This document shows, piece by piece, positions 46,183-57,347 of a DNA stretch of 64,000 nt. The DNA lies in contig NC_083685.1 of the NCBI RefSeq assembly GCF_033118175.1, positions 131,767,501-131,831,500 on the forward strand. The letters run 5' to 3'. Position numbers and translations under genes: made by a program. Within the stretch, counting starts at the first letter, position 1; each line of letters starts with the position of its first letter. This DNA comes from Dama dama. Taxonomy: Eukaryota; Chordata; Mammalia; Artiodactyla; Cervidae. Under the pieces are notes generated by a model. It made no database searches and was not told the origin of the DNA. It saw only the letters and a program-made list of their open reading frames with translations.

Positions 46183-46425
46183 GCTGGTTGTTCTTGTTCA
46201 GTCCTGTCTGACTGAAGTCAGGACTCTTTGTGACCCCGTGGACTGCAGCACACCAGGCCTCCCTGTCCTTCACCATCTCCCGGAGCTTGCTCAAACTCAT
46301 GTCCATTGAGTTGGTGATGCCATCCAACCATCTCGTTCTCCATCACCCCCTTCTCCTCCTACCCTCAGTCTTTCCCGGCATGAGGGTATTTTCCAGTGAG
46401 TCGTCTCCTCCTGTCAGGTGCCTAT
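46183..46425 (-). mobile_element. BovB 3' end fragment in intron 1
   Basis: Reverse-complement BovB end (ttgttcttgttcagtcctg ... ccatctcccggagcttgctc ... tcttttccagtgagtc type text), directly after an MLT1 relic. Confidence 0.85.
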
Positions 46426-47020
46426 TCTCCAGTCACACAAGGGGCCCTGGCAGCCCTTCTCACGTCTGCCTTCCCTTCATGCCCTTCTCTCCATCCTCCT
46501 CTGTCCTTCACTCCTTTCACTTTTCTGACAAGAAAAGCCCAGCTGGAACCGGCTGACTTAGAGAAGAGAAGCTGGGGTTCCTGGTGGACCCCAGCCTGGC
46601 TTAATGGTCTCACCGCAGACCTGGCATTGGAGGCGCTCCCTGACAGGGGCTTCTGAAAGGTTCAGGAGGAAATGAACCACCCTTTAAAATAAATCTCCAG
46701 TGTCCATCCAGATGGCCAGGACTCTGGGGGCTTCTAGGACATAGTAACAGAAGCCCAGAGTAGGAAGTGACCTCAGGTCATCAGATCCAGGGTGTCAGAG
46801 AGCCTGGCAGCCTCTGTCTCCTCATCTGGAAGTGGGACCTGATTGATCTGGAACATTCCTCCCACCTTTGGCCTTCTGCCACTCGAGCCCCAGAGAGCCC
46901 CGCCCACAGCCTGCAGGTGGAACCAGGCTCCACATGGCCTAGACCTGAGCCCACAAGAAGCTGGTTCTCCAGGTGGAAAGCCTTCAAGATGACTTAGTTC
47001 AGTGGCTCTCAGCACACAGA
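46426..47020. other. Intron 1, unassigned
   Basis: Nothing recognised between the BovB fragment and the next SINE. Confidence 0.4.
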
Positions 47021-47228
47021 GGCTTCCCTGGCAGCTCAGATGGTAAAGAAGCTGCCCACAGCGCGGGAGACCCAGGTTCTATCCCTGGGTCGGGAAGATG
47101 CCCTGGAAAAGGGCATGGCAGCCCACTCCAGTACTCGTGCCTGGAGAACCCCATGGACAGGGGAGCCTGGTGGGCTACAGTCCGTGGGGTCACAGAGAGT
47201 CGGACACGACTGAGCGACTGACACTTGC
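47021..47228 (+). mobile_element. Bov-tA SINE in intron 1, little diverged
   Basis: Complete copy very close to the family consensus (cagatggtaaagaagctgcc ... tcggacacgactgagcgact), so probably recent. Confidence 0.93.
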
Positions 47229-48305
47229 ACTTTCACCACACCTAGAAGGGTGTGTCCCCAGCCTGCCGGGCACACGTGTCCAGGGCTTCGTCCACTCACG
47301 CCACCCCTGCTCACAAAGCATCTGCTGTCGGGGGTGGGAGCTGCCATTCTAACGGGCAGCTGACACTTCCAGGGACTGATGACTGTTTGATATAAACAGT
47401 GTGTGTGCGGGGCTGCGTGCTGGAAGAGGCCGAGGAGGGTGGCCGTTGGTCAAGGGGATGGGAAGGAGCTGTCTGAGAAGGGTTGGAGGGGGCGTTTCCA
47501 GGAGGAGACGGGCAAGACTGGGGATGGAGGGGCTGGAGGACCCCCTGAGCCGGCTCATTCTTCGCTGTGAGGCCCTGTGAGTGTGGATGGCTCAGCAGCA
47601 TCTCTGGCTTGACTGACTGGAAGCCACTTACATCCCCCACCCACCAAGCGTGAGAACCAAACTGTCTGCAGACTTTGCCAGACGCCTCCTGGGTGCTGGG
47701 GAGAGGAGCAGGCAGAGCTGCCCCCGTGGAGACCTCTGCTCCAAGGGAGGCGTCATTTAGGTTCAGGGCAGGAGCATACCTGATGCCCGGTACCTGATAG
47801 GAACTCCATTATTTCTCTTCTTCGAGAAAACACTTGGAGCGTCAGTGGAGGGCAGAGAGCATCTCTGCGGGGGGACAGCCCAGCATCCGCTTTAGGTGAC
47901 TGGAGGTATGAATGGTACCCGGCCCCATTCCCTTTGATGAGTGATGAATTGCAGGTGGGTCAGTCAACTGCCTGGGGGCGTGGCTGGTGTGGCCAGATCC
48001 CTCCACTCTGCAAGCAAAGGAGAGTGAGGCGGGAGAGGGAGGGGGCCTTGCTTGAGGCCACACAGCTCCTTAGTGACGGAGTGGGAGCAGAAGCAGGTGG
48101 GGGCTGCCTGGTCAGGGCTCTGTCTGCTCAGCCTCCCCCCGACGGCTGGCTGGCACCTGGCTGGGCATCCAGCAGGATGAAGGGAACTCACTCCCTCTGG
48201 GCCTTTCTCTGCCGTCGTGCCCCTTGGCATCTCAAAGGCCCCTGAGGAGTCAGGATGAGGCTGGGGTCCACCTGACCCGGAGCTCCAGGGTCTTTGCAAA
48301 GCAGA
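47229..48305. other. Intron 1, unassigned
   Basis: Nothing recognised. Confidence 0.4.
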
Positions 48306-48523
48306 TGGTGCGTGTGTGTGCTCAGTTGTGTCCGACTCTTTGCGACCCCATGGACTGTAGCCCCCCAGGCTCCTCTGTCCATGGGATCCTCCAGGAAAGA
48401 ATACTGGAGTGGGTTGCCATTTCCTCCTCCAGGGGATCTTCCTGACCCAGGGATCGAACCCCCATCTCCTGCGTCTCCTACGTGGGCAGGCAGATTCTTT
48501 ACCACTGCACCACCTTGCCTTCC
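48306..48523 (-). mobile_element. Bov-tA SINE in intron 1, little diverged
   Basis: Reverse-complement copy from gtgtgtgctcagttgtgtcc to ctttaccactgcaccacctt. It contains a small duplication, ctcctgcgtctccta, in the tRNA part. Confidence 0.92.
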
Positions 48524-49071
48524 CCTTATTTCCTTATTTCCTCAAACTTGGAAGTTTTCCCAGAAAAAATAAGTCACCCAGCCTTTGCAGCTAAGCTGAG
48601 TGGGGCCCCAGGTTGGCTCACTGGCCTCCAGGGTCTAGGAATGGAAGAAGCTGAGCATCCCTGGGATGTTCAGGCCCATGTAGAGCGTGGTGCTGTTTCA
48701 TCCCCTCTCAGAGGCAGAACCATGCTGAATGGCTTCTGTGAACCATAAAATCAGAATCCAAGGGCCCTCAATTAAGAGCTGAAATACGGTCTAGCACCAA
48801 GGCCACATCCAGGGGGTGATGGCAGTTACCCAGGCCACATGTCCCCCCTCCTGTTTCCTGGCGGGCACCAAGGCTGCAGCTGGGAACTCCAGTATCATGC
48901 AATAGGGCCTGGACAGAGGAGGACAAGGGACTGGGAGTGGAAACATCAGGGTAGGAGTCAGGAGACCTGTGCCTGTTCCTAGTTCTGCCGGTAACATCTG
49001 GACAGGCTTATGTATCCTAACCCTGACTTCCTGGAGCCTCTGATAGCTGGGCTGTCAGGTTGGCAAATGAT
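48524..49071. other. Intron 1, unassigned
   Basis: Possible MIR scrap near 48950-49020; otherwise nothing recognised. Confidence 0.35.
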
Positions 49072-50230
49072 ACCTTTCTTTCCCTCCATGCTCCCTCCAT
49101 CCTGCCTCCATCCTCCCTCCCTAATCCTCCCTCCCTCCTCCCCTCCATCCTCCTCCCTCCTCCCCTCCATCCTCCCTCCCTCCCTCCTCCATCCTCCTCC
49201 ATCCTTCCCTCCATCCTCCATCCTCCCTCCATCCTCCTCCCTCCTCCCTTCCTCCTCCCTCCCTCTTGCCCTCCATCCTCCCCATCCTCTCCTCCATCTA
49301 ACCCTAACCCTCCCTCCTCCCCTCCCTCCTCCCCATCCTCGCCTCCATCCTCGCCTCCATCCTCCTCTCTCCTCCCCTCCCTCCTCCCCTCCATCCTCCA
49401 TCCTCCCTCCCTCCTCCATCCTCCCTCCCTCCTCCATCCTCCCCCTCCTCCCTCCCTCCTCCCCTCCCCTCTTCCATCCTCCTGCATCCTCCCCTCCATT
49501 CTCCATTATCCTCCCTCCTCCTCCCTCCTCCCTCCCTCCTCCGCTCCCTCCTCCCCTCCCCTCTCACCTCCCCTTCCCTCCCTCCCTCCATCCTCCCCTC
49601 CATTCTCCATTATCCTCCCTCCTCCCCCTCCTCCCCTCCCTCCATCCTCCTCCCTCCATCCTCCCTCCATCCTCCTCTATCTTTCTCCATCCTCCCCTCC
49701 ATCCTCCATTATCCTCCCTCCTCCTCCCCTCCTCCCCTCCCTCCTCCCTCCATCCCCCTTCATCCTCCATTACCCTCCATCCTCCATTATCCTCCCTCCT
49801 CCTCCCTCCCCCCCTCCATCCTCCACTTCCTCCTCCCTCCATCCTCCCTCCCTCCTCCCTTATCCTCTCCTCCATCCTCCTCCCTCCTCCCCTCCATCCT
49901 CTCTCCTCCCTCCATCATCCCATCCTCCATCCTCCCCTCCATCATCCCATCCTCCCTCATCCCTCCCTCCCTCCATCCTCTCCTCCATTCTCCCTCCTCC
50001 CTCTATCCTCCCATCCTCCATCCTCCCCTCCATTTTCCCTCCATCATCCCTCCCCCACCTTCCCCTCCATCCTCCCCTCCATTTTCCCTCCATCATCCCT
50101 CCCCCACCTTCCCTCCTCTCTACCTCTGTCTCCCTCTTCCCTCTATTCTCCCTCTTTCCTCCCCCCTCCCTCCAACCTTTTCTTCCTCCTCTTCCTTCTA
50201 TCCTCTCCTGTCCTCCCCTCCACCCCCCAG
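49072..50230 (+). repeat. Polypyrimidine (CCTCCCTCCAT)n tract, about 1.16 kb, CACNG4 intron 1
   Basis: Nearly uninterrupted C/T sequence built from cctccctcc, catcctcc and cattatcctcc modules, with scattered A. A local tandem duplication of 49 bp (units at 50022 and 50071, containing ccattttccctccatcatcc) is visible. Frames of about 400 codons in two phases are compositional (Pro/Ser/Leu). In the CACNG4 pre-mRNA this tract would read C/U-rich. Confidence 0.97.
49298..49311 (-). repeat. Short telomere-like motif
   Basis: CTAACCCTAACCCT, a little over two TTAGGG units on the minus strand, embedded in the polypyrimidine tract. Confidence 0.6.
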
Positions 50231-50874
50231 GTTGTGTGACTTTCCAATGAGAGGTCACTTGGGGACTGCTCTGCTCCACGGAGGCCCTGCAGAGGGTACA
50301 GGATTTCAGGCTCATTTTCCTGGAAACACTTGGCTTGGCCTCTTTTCACCCTGACACTCAGCGAGGACCTGCACGCTGGTGGCAGCCTTGCCCTCGGTTG
50401 CGCTCCTGCGTGTTCCCACCTCCAGCGTCAGCTGGCCCCTCTCCCACCCACTCAACCACTGATTCTCAGGAAGCACTGGTGACCTGCTGTGTGCTCAGCC
50501 CAGGGCCGGCCACCAGAGACCAGGTCAGACCCCTTCCCTCCCACATTCCTGCCGGGTTCCTTACAGCCCCCAGCTGGCTCCCGCCTCTGTCATTTCTCAC
50601 CTGGGTTCCCCAAGGAGAGTCCTGACCAGCTCGCCTGCCCCCGCACGAGCCCTTCTCCACACGCAGCCAGGAAGACCTTGTAAGAAAGTAAACCAGGTCA
50701 CGTCACCCCCAGGTCGATGGCTGTCGATGGGACGACGTCAGGCTCGTTCCCCGTCTGCAAAGCCCCAGGCACCTGACAGGTCCCACAGGGGCTTCGCGGT
50801 CAGGAAGACTCAGGGCAGGGGTTGACCCAAGTCCGCGCGATGCCCGATAGGAAGGCTGGGGGTGCGGAGGGAGT

Positions 50875-50990
50875 CAGAGAGAGCTGTGTTGGCACCCTGC
50901 TCTGCCGTTTCAGCTCTGTAACCTTGGGCAAGTTGCTTGGCTTCCCTGAGCCTCCGTTTTCTCATCTGTAAAATGGAGTTACAGCAGTCG
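50875..50990 (+). mobile_element. MIR relic
   Basis: gctctgtaaccttgggcaag ttgcttggcttccctgagcc tccgttttctcatctgtaaa is a well-preserved sense MIR core. Confidence 0.7.
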
Positions 50991-51974
50991 ACACCCCCAG
51001 ACAGTGGAGCCATTCCCTAAGATGCAGAACCAAGGAGGACTGCCCCGGGGTGGGGGACGGGAGGCTTCCGGTGGGCAGGTCAGAGGGTTGCCCCTCCCCC
51101 GCCCCGGGCAGAGGGGCGGGGCTTCCGCCATCCATCCTGTGACAGGACGTCAGGCCGCGACTGCGGACCCAGCGCCTCCGGTTCCCCCGTGGGACAGAGA
51201 GCAGTGGGATCTTTGTATTTTCTGAACCAAAGTTCCAGATAGAATAGCAGCGCACAGGCTTTCTCATGTGGTTTTATATGCGTGAGGCGGTATACGAAGT
51301 GTTCTTAGATCCTGAAACGCTGGCGCTCTTAGCTTAGGGCGGGCAGAGATGGTGGAGTAGGGGGGCATAGCCCAGAACATTTTACATCAAGACTGGCCTG
51401 GAAAGACCCCAAGCCCCAGTAACAGGTCGTCACCAGCAGAACATTCTTGATCATTTTTGAAGAGGAGAACCCAGATTTTCACTTTGCATTGGATGCCCCC
51501 TCCGCCCCCGCCCCCCCGGATTACTGGTGGGAGAAGGGGGGACAGGGGAGCTGGGCTCTGAGGCTGCAGGGAGGCGGCGGCTGGCCTGCGGAGCAGGGGA
51601 GGCTGGAGCTGCCACTCGTGTTTCTCCCCTGGCCCCACGAATACGGGGCTGGCACCTCCTCAGAGAGTGAAGAGCGCACCCTGGGCCGTCGTGGGCCCCT
51701 GCTGAGGCCTGGACTTGTGCTGGGCTCGGTGGGTACCGCACGGCCCCAGGAGCTTGCTGTCTGGTCCTGGGGACCCGCAGGAGGAGAGGAAGCAGTGAGG
51801 ACAGAGCCTCAGAACACGCCTGCGCTTCTGCAACGGCCTGTCTCAGGGTTGTCAGGGGGATAGATGGGAAACAGACGGGGCTCTGCACGCACCTGCCTCG
51901 CAGTAGATTTGAGATTTCTAGCATCTGGGTGGCTCCTTGGAAGACGTGCTGGTGGACGTGAGGTGCGGGGCCCA

Positions 51975-52125
51975 GAGTGAGTCAGGGTTTGAATCCAACT
52001 CTGCCTCCCACTGGCAGTGAGCCCTGTGACCAGCCATTGCCTTCTCTCTGAGCCTCAGTTGCTTTCTCTGTAAAATGCGTACATTAATAACACCTACTGG
52101 GCAGATCTGCTGGCAGGAGCTGAGC
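51975..52125 (+). mobile_element. MIR relic
   Basis: ggtttgaatccaactctgcc tccc...gcctcagttgctttctctgt aaaatgcg is sense MIR. Confidence 0.65.
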
Positions 52126-54179
52126 AGAGGTGTTGGTGCTTGGGTGTGGCCCAATGGGGGCCCCGTGAGGGTGGGTCTCGAGGAGGGAGCCCGGCTCACC
52201 TCCAGCCCCTAGACCACACGGCTAGCTGGGAGGAGACCATGGCTCCCCTAAGACTCCCCGGGGACATCTCAGGACACCCAGGCTTCCTTCCAGGGGCCGG
52301 GCAGTCCAGCCAAGGCCGTGTCACCAGCTCGTCTGGCCGTGCGGCAGGAGGGGGACACCCCACGCTTGCTTCCGGCCGATAACAAACCCACATTGAGGGC
52401 TGGCTCCCCGGGGCGAGTGTGCCGTCCCCGCTCTCATCCGAGCCCTCACCCGAGACATCCTCTCGCTTCAGCAGTTTGGCATGTCATACAAAGGGGCTCT
52501 GATTTTTCCTGATGTCCAACTCCTCTTGCATGAAAAATAGCTTTTGTTATCTTTCTGCCCACGGATTCCTGCCTGTGAGTCAAGGCCAGATGCCTGGGGC
52601 TGGAGAGTCCCCATGGGCTTAACCATTTGGAGGGTCTTCCCTCTCCCATCTTGGGGGCCCCTTGTCCCTGTGGCCGTGGCCCTGGTGGTCTGCTTCTTGG
52701 GGCGTTGCCTACCCGGCCTGCCCCCCACTGCCGGCCAGCACCCCCTCCCACTCGGTGTCCATCTGCGATGTGGCCCCAGGTCCTTGTTTGGGCTCCTTCA
52801 CCCCCACTGTCCCCCCATCACCCCGTCCTCCAAACCCAGCTCCTTGGTTCCTGCCCATCTCCCAGCCCATCCTCCCCCACCCCCACCCGGTTCCCTTTCT
52901 TTCTTTCTAACTTGTATTTCTAATTATTTCTCCCTTTCCCTCTCTTGTCTGCCATATTTAAAGCTTACAAGCCCTCTCCCTCTTCCTGTTCAAGGCAGTC
53001 TTTTGAAAGTTCTTGAGACATTCACTAGATAAAAATGTATTCTTTTAACTCTGTGATTATTAGGAGGGTTATTAAACATGAGGAGAACTCTATTAAATAG
53101 CAAATTGAGTGAGTCAAAAACCCACAGATAGGAGGCCTCTAAAGGTCATCTGTGCAAATAGATGTGAGTGTGGCTCTTGCTGTTCTGTGAGGCCTGAAAA
53201 GAATCTTGGGAAAAAATTCATCAGAATTTTTTTTTAATGATGATCATGGAAACTCTGAGTGGTTTATCTTATCTCCTTCTGTCTTTTTCTGATTTTCTAC
53301 CATGTTGGGAGTGCGGTACATAAACATGACACAGTTTTCCGAAGCCCCGGGCCAGTCTGCAGCCAGCGGGCAGGTGGACGCCCCGTGGGCTCCCAGACAC
53401 CCAGGGCGTCTGCTTTCTCTCTTCGGAAGCGCATCCAGAACAGTCCCAGGCGGCGTGCCAGTCACCTTGTGTCAGTGTTTTATCCCAGGTGACCCCTGAC
53501 TTATAACCAAACTGATTCCTGGATGAAAGCCTTTCCGAGCCATCTACCATCAAATCTTTATTTCCTATAAGCACAATTTGCACACTGGGTTTCCATTCCT
53601 AGAAATCCACCTCACATAATAAAAGTGCCCAAAGTGACCACAACAGTAAGTGAAAGGCAAGCAAACCCAGATGGATGCTCGTACAAACTTTTATTGCATA
53701 GGTAAAACCAAGTCCTTAATATAAAACCTCTACCATGAAATCTTTCTTTGGAGGCACTTTCATGCCTGAGCCAGACTGGCCAAAGTTTCTTTAAATATGA
53801 ATCCAATGAAGTTTGAACAGAAGATGCTTGCTTTTTGTTTTTTTCCCTGAAAAATCACCCCGTGGCAAGTTTAAGCATGCTTCGTTGCACCAAAAAAATA
53901 AAAAAAATCCTCAAATGCTTTAAAATAAAGAATTCTTCTGTCTCAACTTTTTTCCATTGCCAATTCCATTAGTGTAAATTCTTTAGAAAAGGTCTTTGCC
54001 TGGGGGTCTTGCAGGGAAGGTGGAGTCCACTCTGACCTGTGCCGCCTCCATTCCACCCCCCCCCACACCCTGCTCTTTATGCCAGTGCGGCCACCGACCC
54101 CCAAATGCCAGTCGATGCTGGGGTATCAGCTTCCAGGGGCCCCCATTGCCAAGTTAATGATCCTCACTGCTCATTAACG

Positions 54180-54287
54180 GGAGAAGCAGATGGCAACCCA
54201 CTCCAGTATTCTTACCTGCAGGATCCCATGGACAGAAGAGCCTTGTGGCTACAGTCCATGGAATCACAAAGAGTCAGGCATGGAACA
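54180..54287 (+). mobile_element. Partial Bov-tA SINE with 15-bp TSD
   Basis: Only the BovA half is present (gatggcaacccactccagta ... agagtcaggcatgg). A perfect direct repeat cactgctcattaacg flanks it at 54165-54179 and 54288-54302, showing it inserted in this 5'-truncated form. Confidence 0.9.
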
Positions 54288-55049
54288 CACTGCTCATTAA
54301 CGCGGCTCTTAGCCATGAGCGGCCGTTGTGGTTAGGATAAAAATGCCAGTGGACAGTAGGCAGAGAGTGAGGTGCATGTCCAGCCATCTGCTGGCCGAGA
54401 TGGCCAGTACTTGAGCTAGTTATTTCTCAAATCTCATCAGCATCTCTGGGCCTTTCATGATGATGCCTGTTCCTCCTTGTTCAGTCTTTCCTGGAGCTGA
54501 AAACAAAGCCCTCATCTTCAGTCTTAAAAGCCCTCATCCTCTCAGAAGGCGTGTGTAGGCCCGCCTTCTATCTCCCCATCCCTGGAGGATGGGGAAGGAA
54601 ATCGACCTGGTTTACTTGTGTCTCTAAATGGGGTGCTTTCTCTAGCTCATTTCTGGCTGTCAATCAACAAGCCTTTGGAATGTGCCCGCCAGTGCAGAGT
54701 GCTCTGCGAGGTGCTGGGGCCCAAAGACACGTAGGAGACCCTCCCCTTATGGAGGTAGAATGCCGAGACGCCCGCGAGCAAGACGGCGGCCGGGCCAGCC
54801 CTGCTCAGTCCTAACAGCGCACTTGTGCCCCCCGCCCCCTGCGTGTCCATCCCACACCCTCCAGCTCGCTTCTCTGTGTAAGAGCCAAAGCACGAATATT
54901 TTCAGATAAGAGCGGATACCTGCTGGGCACTCACGGTGCCCCGAGCATGCCGTGTATCATCTCAAGGACTCTCTGTGTGTTATCTAAGCCTCGTCACAGC
55001 CATGGTTTCATTCAACTAATTATTTGTCAAGCAGTTATAGCTTGAGCTA

Positions 55050-55262
55050 TTACTTATGCGGCCTTTACTGTGTGCCAGGAACGGTCCCCAGCACGAGATG
55101 GACAGATGCACAGACTGGTGTAGTTAGTCCTCAGCACCCGTGAGTTGCTGTCCCTGCTTCCATTGTACGCATGAGGAAACTGAGGAACAGAGAGGTTGAG
55201 CAACTGCGTTGAAGCCACAGAGCCAGCAGGTGTTGACATCAGGATTCAGGCCCTGCAGTTTA
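55050..55262 (-). mobile_element. MIR relic, long
   Basis: tactgtgtgccaggaacggt...acgcatgaggaaactgagga acagagaggttgagcaactg...atcaggattcaggccctgca covers most of an antisense MIR. Confidence 0.7.
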
Positions 55263-56824
55263 GCCCCAGGCTCCTCTCCTCATCACTGAGCTGTGACCTC
55301 CGATGTCTCTCATGTGTAGGTGGTTCGCGTGGTCCGTTTTGTCCATGTGGCTGCACTCAGATACAGCCCCTTGGGCAGGGGGGAGGCCGAGGTGGGCTTC
55401 CCGGGAGGGACACGGCCAGCGCATGGAGCCCAGGCTCTGCTCCCACCCGTCCCCAGCTTCTTCTCCTGCCCAGAGCTCACAGCCCCATGGCTGCTGCATG
55501 TGGGGAGAGACTGAGGGAGGCTCGGGGTCTGGTAAAGACCCCAGACCTGCTGCAGCAACTCTGGGACACAGGGCCCACGCTGACGCTGCTGGGGCCAGGG
55601 GGTTGACAGGTGGGGTGTGAAGGCGGAGTGAGACCATCCCCCCGGTGCAGCCCATGAGTGCCGGCTGCTGGCTGTGGGCCAGGCTGGCACGGCGGGCTTC
55701 TCGGAAGAGGTGGGCACAGCATCGTGACAGAACAGAGCACGATGCTGGGCCCTGGGTCTGACTCATGCAGCCCGGAAAGGAACGATTCAGCTGTCAGACT
55801 GAGGGTGGCTCTTAAGATGGGGCGCTCTCCTCAAAGAAGGTGGAAATTGTTCTGCTCAAGACAGCTCCCCGGCGGAGGCAGTAACGTGCACTTCAAACCC
55901 TGGAGCCCACGTGCGCGGTGGGGGCCTCCTGCCAGCCCGCGTTCACACCCGGATTGCGATGGTTGGCGTTCACGTGGTGACTCCCGGCTCACAAAAGGCA
56001 GATGGAGAAGCAGAGTCTGACCCCGTCTGCCTCATTCACGTCAAGATCACGTGCAGGAGAACTCACCCTGGGTGAGGCAGGTCGGCACGTGGCTCCCTTT
56101 GTGGAGCTGACGGGGGCGGGGAACCTCCGGGGTGTGGACACGGTCTGCACCTCGGGCTGGGGGTGGTCACACAGGTGTGGACATACACCCGTCAGGCTGC
56201 TCTTAGCGTTTCTGTCTGTGTTATCCTCAGTAAACACAGAAAGCAGGCGGCTTCAGGTCTGGGGTGGCAGGGACCCTCAGGTCCTCGCCCTCCCTCTCCT
56301 GCCTCCATCGCTCCCCACCTGCTGGCCTGTGTTTTCTTCAGTTCTTGTTCAGCCAGCAAACACTTGTTGGGAATGAGTGTGTTTACAGTGCTCAGCTCAA
56401 GGACTCGAGGATTCATTCATTCATTCGGCTGTTATTTTGGCGCCTGGCCTTGTGGGAATCTGCTCAACCTGCTAAGTGAAAACACCTTCCAATAGAGAGC
56501 CAGGTCCTCCCACTGTCCTGCCTGAGGGCACAGCCTCTCCCGGGACCCTCACACGGCTCGGGGACCTCCTCCCTCTCGGCCGGCCGCTGTGCCTCTGAGA
56601 GGCTGTTTCGCCTCTGCCCGGGGGGCCCTACCGAGGTGGGCTCGTGCCTGGGGGTGGTCTGCCAGGGGGACTCTGCCCGAGGGGCTCGTGCCGCCAGCCC
56701 TTGTCCTGCCCATCTGCCCCCCGAAGCTCCACCGCTATGTTTTCAAGTTTCTATTCAAATCCAGCAAATGTTCATTGAGAATTGAAAAACCAGCCCCCCA
56801 GACTGAGTCATGGGCACACAGAGA

Positions 56825-56975
56825 TTCATTTATTTATTCATTTAACAAACATTTATCGAGTGCCTGCCGCTGACCAGGCAGCCTTCGAGGTGGTGGGGAA
56901 ACTTTCGTTCCCAGCAGTGAATAAATAAAACAGACAACAACTCATGCGGTGTTTGTGCTGTCACAGGGGAGACAC
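56825..56975. mobile_element. L2-type 3' end relic
   Basis: attcatttaacaaacattta tcgagtgcctgccgctgacc aggcagcc...cagtgaataaataaaacaga is typical L2/MIR-terminal text. Confidence 0.5.
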
Positions 56976-57347
56976 ACAGTCATCAGGAAAAACCCGGAGC
57001 ATCAGGGTGAAGGCTGTGATGACAGTGGCTGCGGGGAGGCCTGGACAAGGCCAGGAGGCCAGTCTCGTGGAGGCCTCGGAGAGCATGTCAGGCAGAGGAA
57101 ATAGCAGGTGTCAGCCCCTCGAGAGTCTGTCCGGGGCCTGACCGGCTGAGCGGGGAGTGGAAGATGAGGGTGAGAGAGGGGACTGTGGCCACTGGTGAGG
57201 ACTTGGCCCTCTGCTCTGCGGGAGGAGCCCTGGGCGGCTTGGAGCTTTTCACCAGGGTTCCAAAAATGTCCCTCTGGCTACCGTGTTGAAGAGGGCGGAG
57301 CCTGCCCTCAGACAGCTCCTAAGTGGGTGGGGCTCTTCTGGGACACT

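Larger units (their letters stand above)
50231..54164. other. Intron 1, unassigned apart from two MIRs
   Basis: No exon recognised. AT-rich at 53040-54000, including ttttattgcataggtaaaac near 53690 whose reverse strand has an AATAAA-like signal, but no transcript structure is evident. Confidence 0.4.
54303..57347. other. Intron 1, unassigned apart from MIR and L2 relics
   Basis: No exon recognised. Confidence 0.4.

Noticed and set aside
49010..50250. Open frames of 409 and 396 codons on + and several on -
   Set aside because: They are Pro/Ser/Leu or Glu/Gly/Arg translations of a C/T-only tandem tract, open in more than one phase, with no domain.
53640..53760. Minus-strand 3' UTR suggested by a reversed AATAAA near 53690
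   Set aside because: No coding frame, splice pattern or poly(A) tract supports a transcript.
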